64,000 nt of DNA from Flaccisagitta enflata (GCA_965153355.1 OZ231127.1:71300001-71364000); one strand, 5' to 3'; numbered from the stretch's first letter, positions 12,248-24,159 are shown. A program made the numbers and translations. The notes: generated from the letters alone by a model not told the origin.

Positions 12248-12440
12248 TTTGCACAAGTCCTTGTACTCACTCTCTCCTCTGTGAACAAGTCCTCGAGCTC
12301 ATTTTCCATTCTTTGCACAGGTCTTCTTGCTCAATCTCAACTCTATGAACAAGTCCTCTTGCTCATTCTCTCCTCTTTGTACTAGTCCTCTTGCTCATTC
12401 TCTCCTCTGTGAACAAGTCCTCTTACTCATTCTCTCCCCT
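12248..12440. repeat. Minisatellite with gcacaagtccttgtactcac units, right part
   Basis: Same repeat as 10340-10716, resuming directly after the F1 right end with gcacaagtccttgtactcac. Confidence 0.85.
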
Positions 12441-12540
12441 GGCGGCGCCGTGGATGACGTGGTGTGTGTGAGAAAGATAAAGCTGAGTGCAACGTGCGGT
12501 TAATAAGCTTATCTCCGACGCGTTGAGCTGAAAAAAGAAG

Positions 12541-12542
<2 letters not shown>

Positions 12543-12615
<73 letters not shown>
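12543..12615. repeat. (GA)n microsatellite
   Basis: Uninterrupted GA dinucleotides. Confidence 0.96.
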
Positions 12616-12621
<6 letters not shown>

Positions 12622-13400
12622 GAGAGCAGTCAGACAAAATGAATAAAACAGACAGACTAACAGTGATATACAGACTATGTTACAGAGATACACCTACAGG
12701 TCAATGAGACATTGCTCTTCATTTGTATGGTACTAGGGTCAGAGCATAAGCACTAGCAACTGTTTTCACATTCACCAAGGAAAATCCAAGAGAAAATATG
12801 CAAAAGGGTTTTTAGTCGGGAAAAATCATTAACCAACCCAAAGGCTAACTAGCATAGATGTAAGGATTCTTTTTTTTTTTCAAAAATGATGGATACAGTT
12901 GTATTTTTCGAAGCTAAACCTTACTGTGAATAAGCCCGGAAATGAAGAGAGAGTGGAAGAAAGATAAAGAGAATGAAAAAAAAAGATGAAAAAGATCGGA
13001 AGAAAAAAGAAAAGAAATCGGATTAGATGTGGTGAAGGGAAAAATGAAAGGAAAGAAGTGGAGTAGAGAGATGGTGAAACGGGAAGAGATGGTGAAACGG
13101 GATGAGAGGAAATGTAGCAAAAACGAAAGGAAAGAAGTGGAGTAGAGAGATGGTGAAACGGGATGAGATGGTGAAACGGGATGAAAGGAAATGTAGCAAA
13201 AACGAATTCGTATGGAAGTAGATGGAGTGAGAAAAGATGGCTAAAGCGGAGATGGTACATACTCAGTTTTTGCTATGATTACTGATTTCTGGTAACTAAA
13301 TCAGTTCAGGTGAGTATATGAAGGACCAAAGGGCAGACAGAGAGTAATTATTTATGAATGGATTCATATCTAACCCTCAGCAAAGAAAAAAAAAAGAAAA
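12616..13400. other. No gene; short purine-rich duplication
   Basis: The only structure seen is a repeated block near 13046-13206 (gaaaggaaagaagtggagta then gagagatggtgaaacggga), about two full units plus partial ones. Confidence 0.55.
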
Positions 13401-13408
13401 GAAAAAAA

Positions 13409-13852
13409 TAGTCGCAAAAGCGTTAGATGGTCAGCGGTACCCGTTGCCCCTATGTGAGTGTATGAGGGTGTGAGATGGTGAGAGGGGCAGCGGCCCCGAA
13501 GGAGCCGATGACCTATGCTGTTTTTATTTGAGCCTGGAGGCTGGAAACGGGGCCTTGAAGCTGAGATTTGAGCTTAGAGGCAGGGATTTGAGCCTATTGG
13601 CTGAGATTTGAGCCTCGAGACTGGGATTTGAGCCTCAAGGTTGGAATTGGAGCCTCAAGGCTGGGATTTGGGCCTTGAGGCTGGAAATTGGGCCTTGAGG
13701 CTGGGATTTGGGCCTTGAGGCTGGGATTTGGGTCTTGAGGCTGAAAGCGGGGGGGGGGTACGAAGGAGAAGGAGAAGGAGGAGAAGAAGGAGGAGAAATT
13801 TGCCCTGTGTGAAAGCATAGGTCATCGGCCCCTTCGGGGTCGCTGCCCAAAA
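13409..13852 (-). mobile_element. F2 element with 20-bp core
   Basis: Read on + it starts AATAGTCGCAAAAGCGTTAG, followed by atggtcagcggtacccgttg. The inner inverted arms are GGGCAGCGGCCCCgaaGGAGCCGATGACCTATG and its inverse ending at CTGCCC-AAAAA. The core is about eleven units of a 20-bp repeat, tgaggctgggatttgggcct. A short gaaggagaag purine tract lies beside the arm. Confidence 0.9.
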
Positions 13853-13853
13853 A

Positions 13854-14630
13854 GGCGTATTTTGATCACTTTGACCTGCTTAGATTAAAAAAAGAAGTAC
13901 TAAAAATCAGTAACCGTTTAAAAGATGTTTAAAAGTTCTTAAAATCGAAACAAAGTAGAAAGCTGTTGCTCTATACGTTTAGAATTGATAACAGTTTGAA
14001 GTTATTATCTCCGGGGGGTCTCTCTGTTCTTAGTTTTGTCCTTAGGAATGAAAATTATATGTGACAAAATGGAACTAACGCTAAGAAAAACTTAAGAGAA
14101 AATGAAGATATAAAAAATTATCTACGAGTAGCACATAATTAGGTCAATTTGTTAAAAAATGGTAGTCAAATGAAAACAAAGCCCATGAATTCCAATTGGT
14201 AAAAATGTCTTATCTGGCAGATTTATGATATAAATTCTACAGTTGGAACTTTTTCTTGTTCTTTGTTAAAAGCTTCATTAACTCATAGAAGAAAAAAACG
14301 ATTTTTTTGCCCATAGCAATATAAAGGTATGAATATATTCATTAGTGCATAAATGAAATCATAACCACACTTTTCATTCCGCCCATGAATACACATACAC
14401 ACATTCATACTTGAATTATTTTGCCCACGGACTGTCGTCTAAAGTAGAGGCCCACAGAACGAAAAGAAACTGAAGATAAACGTTTTACAACGTTCTTACT
14501 CCACGAGTGAATACTTTTTTCCTCTTTTATATTCTTTTTCTTATAGTCTTTTTGTCATTTTTTGGGCCAAAATCATCAGTTCTAATTCAATAACGCATGC
14601 TTATTGTTCACGCTGTTTAAGCAGCTAGAT
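13854..14630. other. AT-rich, no gene recognised
   Basis: The stretch aatggtagtcaaatgaaaac and the following gcccatgaattcc (14156-14195) match, in inverse, the sequence near 330-365. The two are likely diverged copies of one old element. Confidence 0.5.
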
Positions 14631-14637
14631 TGGCAGT

Positions 14638-14745
14638 GTTTGATTGGATGGTCTGTAGGTTTGATTGGTTGGTCTGTAGGTTTGCTTGGTTGGTCTGTAG
14701 GTTTGATTGGTTGGTCTGCAGGTTTGATTGGTTGGTGTGTTGGTC
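14638..14745. repeat. 20-bp minisatellite
   Basis: About five units of ttgattggttggtctgtagg. Confidence 0.9.
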
Positions 14746-14839
14746 GTTTTTTCTCCTCCTGAAAAAAAGTCGGTCGTAACTGACGAGCAAAGATTTGCCA
14801 ATCAATTTTTAACTTTTTCTCCACAAACAATAAACGTCT

Positions 14840-15100
14840 TATGGTTACGCAACAAACAGAGGAGACAGAAAACAGAGAGACAGACAGTCCGATAGACAAA
14901 TAGTCAGACGAACTGACAGACAAACAAACAGACAGACAGGCAAACAAAAGGTAAGACAAATAGGTAGAAATAGGGCTAACACAAACACAGAAAAACGAAC
15001 CGAGTGAAAGGCGGGCAGGCAGAGAAACAGAAATATGGACAAACAGACAAAGAGACGGACAGAAAGATAGACAGAAAGTCAGACGGACAGACGATAAACG
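14840..15100. repeat. Degenerate GACA-type low-complexity tract
   Basis: gacagacag-, gacaaacag- and ggacagac-like blocks with many interruptions. Confidence 0.7.
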
Positions 15101-15189
15101 TCTTACGATAACGCAGCTTACAGAGCTGGCAGGCGCACTGAGGTCTCATTTTTTCCCAATCTTAAGCTTGTTTTTATTGCCACTGTTTC

Positions 15190-15490
15190 CTTACAACCGT
15201 TTCGCGCATTTGTGTCTTGTGATTATCTTTGTGGTGTTGTGTTCCATGTGCTTTTGATAATCTGTGTGTGTGGGTATGTTCCTTGCGATTGTGTTTATTT
15301 ATCTGTTTCTTCTTTTTGCTCAGTCGTTTATGATTATCTCATGTGGATTTGCGTGTTTCATGCGTTTGAGATAATCTGGGAGGAGTTGTTTTCGTGCATT
15401 TTTGATTATCTATTTGGTTTTGTGCTCCGTGCGTTGTGATTATCTATATGGCGTTTTGTTGCAAGTGATTTGTGATTATCCATAACATTT
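15190..15490. repeat. Degenerate repeat, about 45-bp unit
   Basis: Recurring gtgattatct followed by tggtgttttgtt(c/g)c(a/c)tg-like sequence. Identity between units is low. Confidence 0.55.
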
Positions 15491-15531
15491 CGTGTTCCTT
15501 TCGCTTTCACGCACACGAAGATACAATTAAA

Positions 15532-15748
<217 letters not shown>

Positions 15749-15879
15749 CATGGTCTCTCTCTTTCTTTCTCTCGCGTCTTTCTCTCTGCTGCATGGGAGC
15801 TAAATTGCGTTTACCAACAAAAATGAATGATTTACGGGATTCGATAAAATAAACAAAAGTCGGGCATTAATGAAAAAGG

Positions 15880-16123
15880 AAAGTAGAGGAAAGAGGAGAT
15901 GAGGGAGAAAAAGAGGATGAAGAAGAAGAAGAGAAAGGAAATAAAGAAAAAGAATAAAAGAAGAAGGAGAGGAGGAAGAAGAAGAAAAGAAAAAAAGGAG
16001 GAGAAAAGGAAAAAGAAGAAGAAGGAGACGAAGAAGAAGAAGAAGAAGAAGAAGAAGAAGAAGAAGAAGAAGAAGAAGAAGAAGAAGAAGAAGAAGAAGA
16101 AGAAGAAGGAGAAGATGAAGATA
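15880..16123. repeat. (GAA)n array, left of an F1 insertion
   Basis: Purine-rich sequence becoming pure GAA at 16026-16108. The same motif resumes after the F1 copy. Confidence 0.95.
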
Positions 16124-16286
16124 AACAAGGCCGGATACACGGCAATCTAGTCGCGGATGGTTGGGCAGGAGCAGTAATGCGAAAATCGCTCGGAATTCAA
16201 AAATGTGACGGACGGACCGACGGACGGACCGACTTACCGACCTACCGACCGACACAGCAAGGTGTAGAGTCGCGTGTCCGCGACTA
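16124..16286 (-). mobile_element. F1 element, type A, inserted in a GAA array
   Basis: Read on +: AACAAGGCCGGATACACGGC, agtcgcggatggttgggcag, aatcgctcggaattc, (GGAC/GACC)n, acacagcaaggtgtag, and the terminal hairpin AGTCGCGtgtcCGCGACT-AAAAA. The internal arm has one mismatch (GGAT for GGAC). Both flanks are GAA repeats. Confidence 0.93.
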
Positions 16287-16400
16287 AAAAGAAGAAGAAG
16301 AAGAAGAAGAAGAAGAAGAAGAAGAAGAAGGAGGTGAAAAAGAAGAAGAAGAAGAAGAAGAAGAATACTAGGAAAAGGGGGAAGAAGAAGGATAGGAAGA
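16287..16400. repeat. (GAA)n array, right part
   Basis: GAA trinucleotides at about 16290-16330 and 16340-16365 with purine-rich surroundings. Confidence 0.95.
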
Positions 16401-16914
16401 AGCTGGGGAGCAGAGGAACAAAGCAAAGAGACAAGGTCATACATTCACGATAATCTACGCGTTTGATGGTCATTGATTCAAGAGTTGTTTTTATGCAACA
16501 AATGAATGAAATCGGATGGCCTGAGAGGCAGACAGACTCGTAGACTGCCAGATGGACTTATGGAACAGGAAAATGGATGGATGGAAGTGTCACTCATTGA
16601 AATGGATCAGCGAATTTTTTAACAGTCTTTGGGATGATTGAACAACAAAAGGAGCAATGATACAAGGAGCCGATCAATGGATGTTTGGACGGACCGACCA
16701 GTATTCTTCCTGACTTGGTCGGTGAGAGAATGGTTGACTAAAATCACTCAAAAACAAATTGGAGGTGATTCAACTTCGTCGCGTGCCTAGAATCCATCGC
16801 CCTCTACTTAAAAAAACACACACAAACTTGCTCAAACAGACTCAAGACTAAAATGCACACAGACACATATAGCCACGGTTAGACACACATCAACAGACAG
16901 ACACACAGAGTCAC
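16401..16914. other. No gene seen
   Basis: Short cggacggaccgaccag (16687) resembles the F1 GGAC run but no F1 arms are present. Confidence 0.45.
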
Positions 16915-17200
<286 letters not shown>

Positions 17201-17421
17201 TCTTCTATTTTGGTGGCGCAGCATTCAATTTCATGTTCGATTTTTACTTCAGCCTCACATAATTCAGGAAAGCATAAACAAAATTAGAGAGAGAGATCAT
17301 TGGAGATATGGGAAAACATGTTTTTTATCACCTTTGATACTTTTCACTTTACGGAAAATTGCCGCTTAAAAAAAAAACCCTCCTAAACCAGCTATGTTTT
17401 TTTCTTTTTCCATTTTATAAA

Positions 17422-17622
17422 AAACAAGTCCTGATACACCGCCATCCACGTCGCGTGCGGGTGGGCAGGGGCAATGACAAAGAAACATAACCAAGCATTC
17501 GAGCAGAAGCAGTAATGCAAAGACCAACCGTAAAAAGCGATAAGGATGGACGGACCGACAGACCGCCTGATGGACCAAGCGACAGACATAGCGGGTTGTA
17601 GACTCGCATGCACTCGACTATA
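17422..17622 (-). mobile_element. F1 element, type B
   Basis: On +: aaaCAAGtcctgatacaccg, GTCGCGTGCGGGTGGGCAGG, a second aagcagtaatgc box, gacc runs, catagcgggttgtaga and the decayed hairpin ctcgcatgcactcgactata. Both arms are of the GTGC/GCAC type. Confidence 0.85.
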
Positions 17623-17851
17623 AATATGAGCGTGACGCCTGGTCGAGAGGATGGTGGATAAGAAGTTAGGGGTGAGAAATTCGATGGGATGAAATTATGA
17701 AGAAAATAGGAGCCGAGGATGGAAGAGAGAGTTCTGAAAAAAGATTTTGAATAAAATCTCCTATAAAAACTCCTCTTTTCCAAAACTTTTCATGCTGTAG
17801 CCATACCTCAAATTCTTCAACAAATGAGTTTTGTTAAGCCCCCGTACCTTT

Positions 17852-18246
17852 AACAAGGCCAACACCTATAAGTCGCGTGCGAGATTTACAGGGTAAGAAT
17901 GACTTAGAATAACTTAATATGACTTAGAATGACTTAGAATGACTTAGAGTGACTTAGAATAACTTAAAATGTCCAAAAAGGACTTGAAATGCCAAAAAAA
18001 CCTAATGACCAAAAATGACTTAAAATAACTTAAAATGACTTAGAATGACTAAAAATGACTTAGAATGACTCAAAATGACTTAGAATAACTATTACTGACT
18101 AAAAAGGACTTAAAATGACCTAAGAATCGACGTTATATTACAAAAAAATAAAGTGTGACGGACGGACCGACGGACGGACGGACCGACGGACGGACGGACC
18201 GACGGACCGACAAAGCGGGGTGTAGAGTCGCGTGCACGCGACTAAA
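17852..18246 (-). mobile_element. F1 element carrying a 10-bp tandem core
   Basis: On +: AACAAGGCCaacacctata, AGTCGCGTGC, then 17893-18125 of a 10-bp repeat (aatgacttag), then gtgacggacggaccgacgg, acaaagcggggtgtag and the perfect palindrome AGTCGCGTGCACGCGACT-AAAAA. The two outer arms match exactly in the GTGC type. Confidence 0.9.
17893..18125. repeat. 10-bp tandem repeat inside F1
   Basis: About 23 units of aatgacttag and its variants (aataacttaa, aatgactaaa). Confidence 0.9.
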
Positions 18247-18780
18247 AATTGCCAATTGTTCATTGTCTCATTGGTCTTCGCGAACAATTGATGAGATGTA
18301 CGGTAGTTTAGTGTAGTTTAGAGTAATTTAGAGCAGTTAAGAGTAATTTAGAGAGTAGTTTAGATGAATACTGCGATTTTATGTACTGTCTTCATAACGA
18401 ATAAAAGATTAGCATTAATGCATTCTATTCTAGTCGCGATTGTTTGATGTTTTAGTCATACTGTCTTGGTGGCTAGATTATTATTTGGCAATCTGTCCAT
18501 GCAGTTATCTTGCAGTCTTTTATTTCTTGGTAAAAAATCCAGCGTCAGTAAGCCTAACTACCATCTGATCATCTTGGATCATGCTTCCTATATTCAAAAG
18601 GTTCGCTTTTACCACGGGAAAAAAAATATATTCAGGATATTCAAACCACGTAAAAGACCTATTAAAGAATAGTATCCATCTCCGGTCTAATTGCTTTGAG
18701 ATACCGCTTTAATGAACCATTCTTCACACAATTTGATATGATTCTTTATACTGACATAATTGTTTCAACAAACAGGTCCA
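18247..18780. other. No gene; small repeats
   Basis: A degenerate 10-bp repeat (agagtaattt, gtagtttagt) at about 18300-18362, and a possible F1 left-end stub cTAGTCGCGattg at 18432-18444. A 68-codon frame (18466-18672) has no recognisable domain. Confidence 0.45.
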
Positions 18781-18988
18781 TCGTTGGACACGCGACACTA
18801 AAATTACCGTGTCGGTCGGTCGGTTCGTCGGTCGAATGGTCGGTCGGTTGGTCAGTCAATCGGTCGGTTGGTCCGTTGGTTGGTCAGTTGGTTGGTCGGT
18901 TGGTCGGTCCATTGGTTGGTCGGTTGGAAAGTTGACTTTCGAGGTTTTCCGCTCCTGCCCACTGAGGGGGAGTGTATAGAGCCTTGTT
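18781..18988 (+). mobile_element. F1 element, decayed, long GGTC run
   Basis: tGGACACGCGACactaaaat, taccgtgtcgg, about 110 bp of GGTC/GGTT units (18814-18925), gaggttttccgctcctgcccac and agagCCTTGTTT. The internal CGCGACT arm is lost. Confidence 0.8.
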
Positions 18989-19119
18989 TACCCACTAACA
19001 ATTTGAGGTTGTGAATTGCGTTAAGCAATTCACTATAACTCCACAAAATGTTTTTCTGTTTTTTTGTTTTTTTTTTTGTTTTTTTTTCCTTTTTTCTTCC
19101 TTCCACTCTTCACTCTCTT

Positions 19120-20600
19120 TGAAAGTAGGGTTTTGTTTTTCGCTGTCTTTCCCTTGTCCTTCCCTTGTCCTTCCCTTGTCTATTCCTATAAGAACATGGC
19201 TTTTGTTTTTCTGTCCTTCCCCTGTCTTTCCCTATAAGAATATGGTTAATGTTTTTCAGTTCTTCCCTTGGCTTTCCTTATATGAATATGGGTAATGTTT
19301 TTCTGTTCTTCCCATGTCTTTCCCTACATCAATATGGCTCTTGTTTTTCTCTTCTTCCCTCGTTTTTCCCTATACAAATATGGGTAATGTTTTTCAGTTC
19401 TTCCCTTGTCTTTCCCTGAATGAATATGGGTAATGATTTTCAGTTCTTCCCTTGTCTTTCCCTACATCAATATGGCTTTTGTTTCTCTGTTCCTCCCTTG
19501 TCTTTCCCTATACGAATATGGGTAATGTTTTTCAGTTATTACCTTGTCTTTCCCCATATATATATAGGGGTAATGTTTTTCAACTCTTTCCTTGTCTTTC
19601 CCTAGATAAACATAGGCAATGTTTTTCAGTTCTTCCCTTGTCTTTCCCTACATCAATACGGCTTTTGTTTTTCTGTTCCTCCCTTGTCTTTCCCTATACA
19701 AATATGGGTAATGTTTTTCAGTTCTTCCCTTGTCTTTCCCTATATCAATATGGCTTTTGTTTCTTTGTCATTCCCTTGTCTTTCCCTATTTGAATATGGG
19801 CATTGTTTTTCAGTTTTCCCCTTGTCTTTCCCTATATCAATATGGCTTTTCTTCTCTGATTTTCCTTTGTCTTTCCCTGTATGAATATGGGTAATGTTTT
19901 TCAGTTCTTCCCTTGTCTTCCCTTACATTAATATGGCTTTTGTTTCTCTGTTCTTCCCTTGTCTTTCCCTATATGAATATGGGTAATGTTTTTCATTTTT
20001 TCCCTTCTCTTCCCCTACATCAATATGGCTTTTGTTTCTTTGTCCTTCCCTTGTCTTTCCCTGTATGAATATGGGTAATGTTTTTCAGTCCTTCCCTTGT
20101 CTTCCCCTACATCAATATGGTTTTTGTTTCTCTGTTCTTCCCTTGTCTTTCCCTATATGAATATGGGTAATGTTTTTCAGTTCTTCCCTTGTCTTCCCCT
20201 ATATCAATATGGCTTTTGTTTCTCTGATCTTCCCTTGTTTTTCCCTGTATGAATATGGGTAATGTTTTTCAGTTCTTCCCTTGTCTTCGCCTATATCAAT
20301 ATAGCTTTTGTTTCTTTGATCTTCCCTTGTCTTTCCCTATATGAATATGGGTAATGTTTTTCAGTTCTTCTCTTGTCTTCCCCTACATCAATATGGTTTT
20401 TGTTTCTTTGTCCTTCCCTTGTCTTTCCCTGTATGAATATGGGTAATGTTTTTCAGTTCTTCCCTTGTCTTCCCCTACATCAATATGGCTTTTGTTTCTC
20501 TGTTCTACCCTTGTCTTTCCCTATGTGAATATGAGTAATGTTTTTCAACTCTTCGCTTGTCTTCCTGTTTCAGTATGGCTTTTGTTTCTCTGTTCATCCA
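19120..20600. repeat. 92-bp higher-order minisatellite, left part
   Basis: Two alternating 46-bp half-units: aatatgggtaatgtttttca then gttcttcccttgtcttcccc, and aatatggcttttgtttctct then gttcttcccttgtctttccc. The array continues beyond the F1 copy to about 21030, about 19 full units in all. Confidence 0.95.
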
Positions 20601-20604
20601 TTGT

Positions 20605-20759
20605 TAGTCGCGTGCACGCGACTCTATGACCCACTCTGTCCGTCTGTCGGTCCGTCCGTCCGTCCGTCCGTCGGTCGGTCGGTCACACTTAGCTTTTCTT
20701 AGCTTTTTCGCCGCTCCTGCCCACCCGCACGCGACTTCGGCTCGTGTATACGGCCTTGT
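20605..20759 (+). mobile_element. F1 element inserted in the 92-bp array
   Basis: Perfect AGTCGCGTGCACGCGACT, ctatgacccactctgtccg, (GTCC)n/(GGTC)n, ccgctcctgcccacc, internal arm GCACGCGACT, right end gtgtatacGGCCTTG-TT. The array resumes almost in register on the right, with little or no loss of repeat sequence. Confidence 0.94.
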
Positions 20760-21030
20760 TTTTCCTTATATGAATATGTGTGTATTTTTCAGCTCCTCTT
20801 TGTCTTTCCCTATATCAATATGGCTTTTGTTTCTCTGTCCTTCCCTTGTCTCTCCCTATATAAATATGGGTAATGTTTTTCAGTTCTTCCCTTGTTTTTC
20901 ACTTTATGAGTATGGTTTTTGTTTCTCTGTTTTTCCCTTCTCTCTCCCTTAATGAATATGGGTAATGTTCTTCAGTTCTTCCCTTGTCTTTCTCAACATG
21001 AATATGGCTTTTATTTCTCTATTATTTCCT
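20760..21030. repeat. 92-bp higher-order minisatellite, right part
   Basis: Continuation of the same 46+46-bp pattern after the F1 insertion, more diverged at its distal edge. Confidence 0.92.
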
Positions 21031-21212
21031 AATCCTATGTTCTCACTTCTTGTTTTAGTATTACAAAATAAAATTTAAGTATTTCCACTAAACATGTTGT
21101 CAATTGCACCTGCAATTCACGTGTTTGGCGACAGCCACTGGTTTTATTCTACGCGTACAAATCATTGGTGCACTATGAGCAAACTCTTCTCACGTTTATG
21201 CAATCTCTTTTC

Positions 21213-21686
21213 CCTTTTTGGGCAGCGGCCCCAAAGGACCAGAAGCCTCAATCCAGCCCTTTAAGACCAGATACTAGCCCAATCAGGTCTGAAATATGCC
21301 TTCTTAGGCCCTTTCAGATGTGAAATCAGCTTTCCAAGCCTTCAAATAAGCTTTTCAAAGCCTCCAATCAGCTCCAGGTGTCAAATCTGCCTTCTAGACT
21401 TCAGATCTGCTCTCTAGACCTTAAATCAGTCCTGAGGGCTTAGAATCAGCCCTTGGTGCCTTAAATCTGTCCTCGAGACCTTAAGCCTATCCCAAGACCT
21501 CAAATCTGCGCTACAAATCTCAAATTTCCCCTCCAGACCTCAATCCCTCTCTCCAGTCTCCAACACACAGATCCGCCTAAATGACCTAAACCAGTGATCT
21601 GAGGCTTGCCCAAATAGGTCGCTGCCCTGCTTTCACTCCGCTTCAGTTGAACAATCCAGGCAGAGCATCGGAAACCGTTGACCTTG
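21213..21686 (+). mobile_element. F2 element, diverged
   Basis: Left TTTTTGGGCAGCGGCCCCaaaGGaCC. Core of about 15 degenerate units of roughly 20 bp (ccttaaatctgtcctcgaga). Right arm taggtcGCTGCCC. Tail agcatcggaaaccgttgacc, cut short and abutting the next tandem array. Confidence 0.82.
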
Positions 21687-22130
21687 CCATCTCTTCTCTT
21701 TTTTTATTGTTTTTTTTTTTTACAATTTTTCACTTGCGCATCGTGTTTCTGTTTTTTTTATGCCATCTCTTCTCTTTTTTTAACTGTTTTTTTTTTCTTT
21801 TACAATTTTGCACTTGCGCGTTGTGTTTCTGTTTTTTATGCCATCTCTTCTCTTTCTTTATTATTTCTTTTTTACAATTTTGCACTTGCGCGTTGTGTTT
21901 CTGTTTTTTATGCCATCTCTTCTCTTTTTTTATTGTTTTTTTTTATTTGTCTATTTTGCACTTGCGCGTTGTGTTTCTGTTTTTTATGCCATCTTTTCTC
22001 TTTTTTCATTGTTTTTTTTTTACAATTTTGCACTTTCACATTGTGTTTCTGTTTTTTTTTTGCCATCTTTTCTCTTTTTTTATTGTTACTTTTTTTACAA
22101 TTTTGCACTTGCGCATTGTGTTTCTGATTT
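21687..22130. repeat. Minisatellite, about 70-bp unit
   Basis: Six units of gccatctcttctctttttt, a T-run, then caattttgcacttgcgcgtt and gtgtttctgtttttt. It begins exactly where the F2 tail stops. Confidence 0.93.
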
Positions 22131-22420
22131 TGTCGCGTGAAAAGTTCGTCGATCAATCGGTCGATCGGTCTATTGATCATCCAGTGTTTTGGTTCAAAGA
22201 TTGGTCTGACCATTGCTCTCATTTTTTTCCTCTGTATGTATCCGGTCAGCAACTTTTTTTCATGTTTAATCAGTTTTTGACATATGCAAATGATTTTTGC
22301 ACTGCAATGCTTCTGCTCATAATGGAGGCCATTGTAGCTTTTCATATTTCAGACTTATTCTTTAATGTTCCAACCTTTGTTTCGTCATTGGATCTGTCTT
22401 TGTGATACGTCGTCTGTATG
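22131..22420. other. No gene; possible F1 fragment
   Basis: gtcgcgtgaaaagttcgtcg followed by atcaatcggtcgatcgg is weakly F1-like. The remainder is unrecognised. Confidence 0.35.
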
Positions 22421-22476
22421 TCACTGTCTGTCTGTCTGACTGTATCTCTATCTGTGTCTGTCTGTCTGTCTGTCTC

Positions 22477-22547
<71 letters not shown>

Positions 22548-22560
22548 TTTTCTCGCTCGC
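22420..22560. repeat. (TCTG)n/(TC)n microsatellite
   Basis: TCTG tetranucleotides with CT interruptions. Confidence 0.95.
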
Positions 22561-23310
22561 TCTCTTCTTGTATGTCTATCTTTTCCCTTAGGAAAACCCA
22601 TAAACGATGCATAATTCATGATTACAATTTGAAGCAAAGCAGCTGGTTGAAGCGGCGCTCCCATCACGGCCAGGCATGGCAACAGGGTTGAATCCTGTCA
22701 GGCATTGAACGAATAGATAAAGAGCGGGGGGGGGGGGGGAGAAGGACTAACAAGTGGGGGGTTTTAAGAGGCGGTTAGGAGCGTATTTATGCTGTCATCA
22801 TCACTGCCGCAGACTCTGGATAAATATCAGATGACTATACAAAATGGAATCTCGAAGGAGTCCTTTTTCCTCTTCCTTTTTCGATGCGTTCACGTATCAC
22901 TTCAAAAGAATCTGTCTGTCCAGCCGAAGGACATATCAGACCGTTGAAATGTACATACTACAGTGATACCAAAGCAGTCTCTATGATGATATGCTTCATC
23001 ATTTTTTCATGAAATTGAAAAAAAATGCCCAAAAAATCGATGAAAAATTCAACAACCTCGTTTGTGTTTGGTATGTGTGGCTAGCACGTCCGGTTCATCA
23101 CCAAGAAACTATTTGTTGATTTTTTTTTTCAAGTTGGTCATCAAGACAAGACTTTTGGTCGGTGATAATGCAAATGATGCAACGTTGTTGACACAGACTA
23201 GTTTTTGAGTGGATTGTCTAAGCGTGGACTCATCGTTTTAACTCGAAATTCTACTTCTTTCATGTCTACTTTGTCCACTTTTCATCGTTGTCCGCCACAC
23301 AACCTGCACA
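22561..23310. other. No gene seen; poly(G) run
   Basis: A G-run lies at about 22726-22739. AT-rich sequence follows with no recognised element. Confidence 0.45.
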
Positions 23311-23727
23311 AGGGCTACAGTCGCGTGCTCCGTATGACCTCTAGACACCTAATTACCCATAATTACAACATTTACGCACAAAATTACAACCTCTTCACAC
23401 ATATTTACAAAATAAAACAACCTCTACACACAAGTCCAAATGACCTCAGGGAGTCCGAAAATTCTATAAGTATAATATTGTAAATAATGGATAGATGGAC
23501 AAACAGACCAACTGACTAATGAACGGACCAACATACCAGCCTACAAATAGGTAAGAATAATGTCAATTGTGAATCAACTTGAATTTGACTAATGTAACTT
23601 TTAAAGCAACTTAATTGGCCTTGAAATAGATTTAAAGGCCATTACAGCATAATTTATGGACGTATGGACGTAGGGTACGAGGGATGGATGGATGGACCGA
23701 CTGACCAATATGTGCTCGCGACTAAAA
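23311..23727 (-). mobile_element. F1 element, diverged, with short internal repeats
   Basis: On +: caAGGgctacAGTCGCGTGC, then a 23330-23440 block with acaacctct/aattacaac repeats, later gatggatggatggaccgac and the terminus CGCGACTAAAAA. The order of boxes is that of F1 in reverse. Confidence 0.6.
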
Positions 23728-23940
23728 ACATCCACGTACTTGACAAGTGTAAAACACACACTTTTTTACACAGAAGTCAGTATGGCATTGAATTGAAAAA
23801 TGCTCGTGATTATCCAGAGCCACATACAGGTATACGCTCTTGCACCAGCACCGTGAAACGCACTTTGACACGCACGTTTGCCTGGACGAAATTCGATTCT
23901 CAGGGATGTCTTTATGAATTTGGCCTGTTTCAGAAATCTG

Positions 23941-24038
23941 CGTCTGTCTGTATGTCTGTCTGTCTTTTTGTCGATCTGTCATGCTGTCTGTCAGTTTGTT
24001 TTTCTGTCTGTGTCTGTGTCTGTGTCTGTGTCTGTCTT

Positions 24039-24089
<51 letters not shown>

Positions 24090-24090
24090 T

Positions 24091-24159
<69 letters not shown>

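Noticed and set aside
19120-21030. CRISPR-like array (repeat with alternating unit)
   Set aside because: Both half-units are repeated. There are no unique spacers, no cas genes, and the context is eukaryotic.
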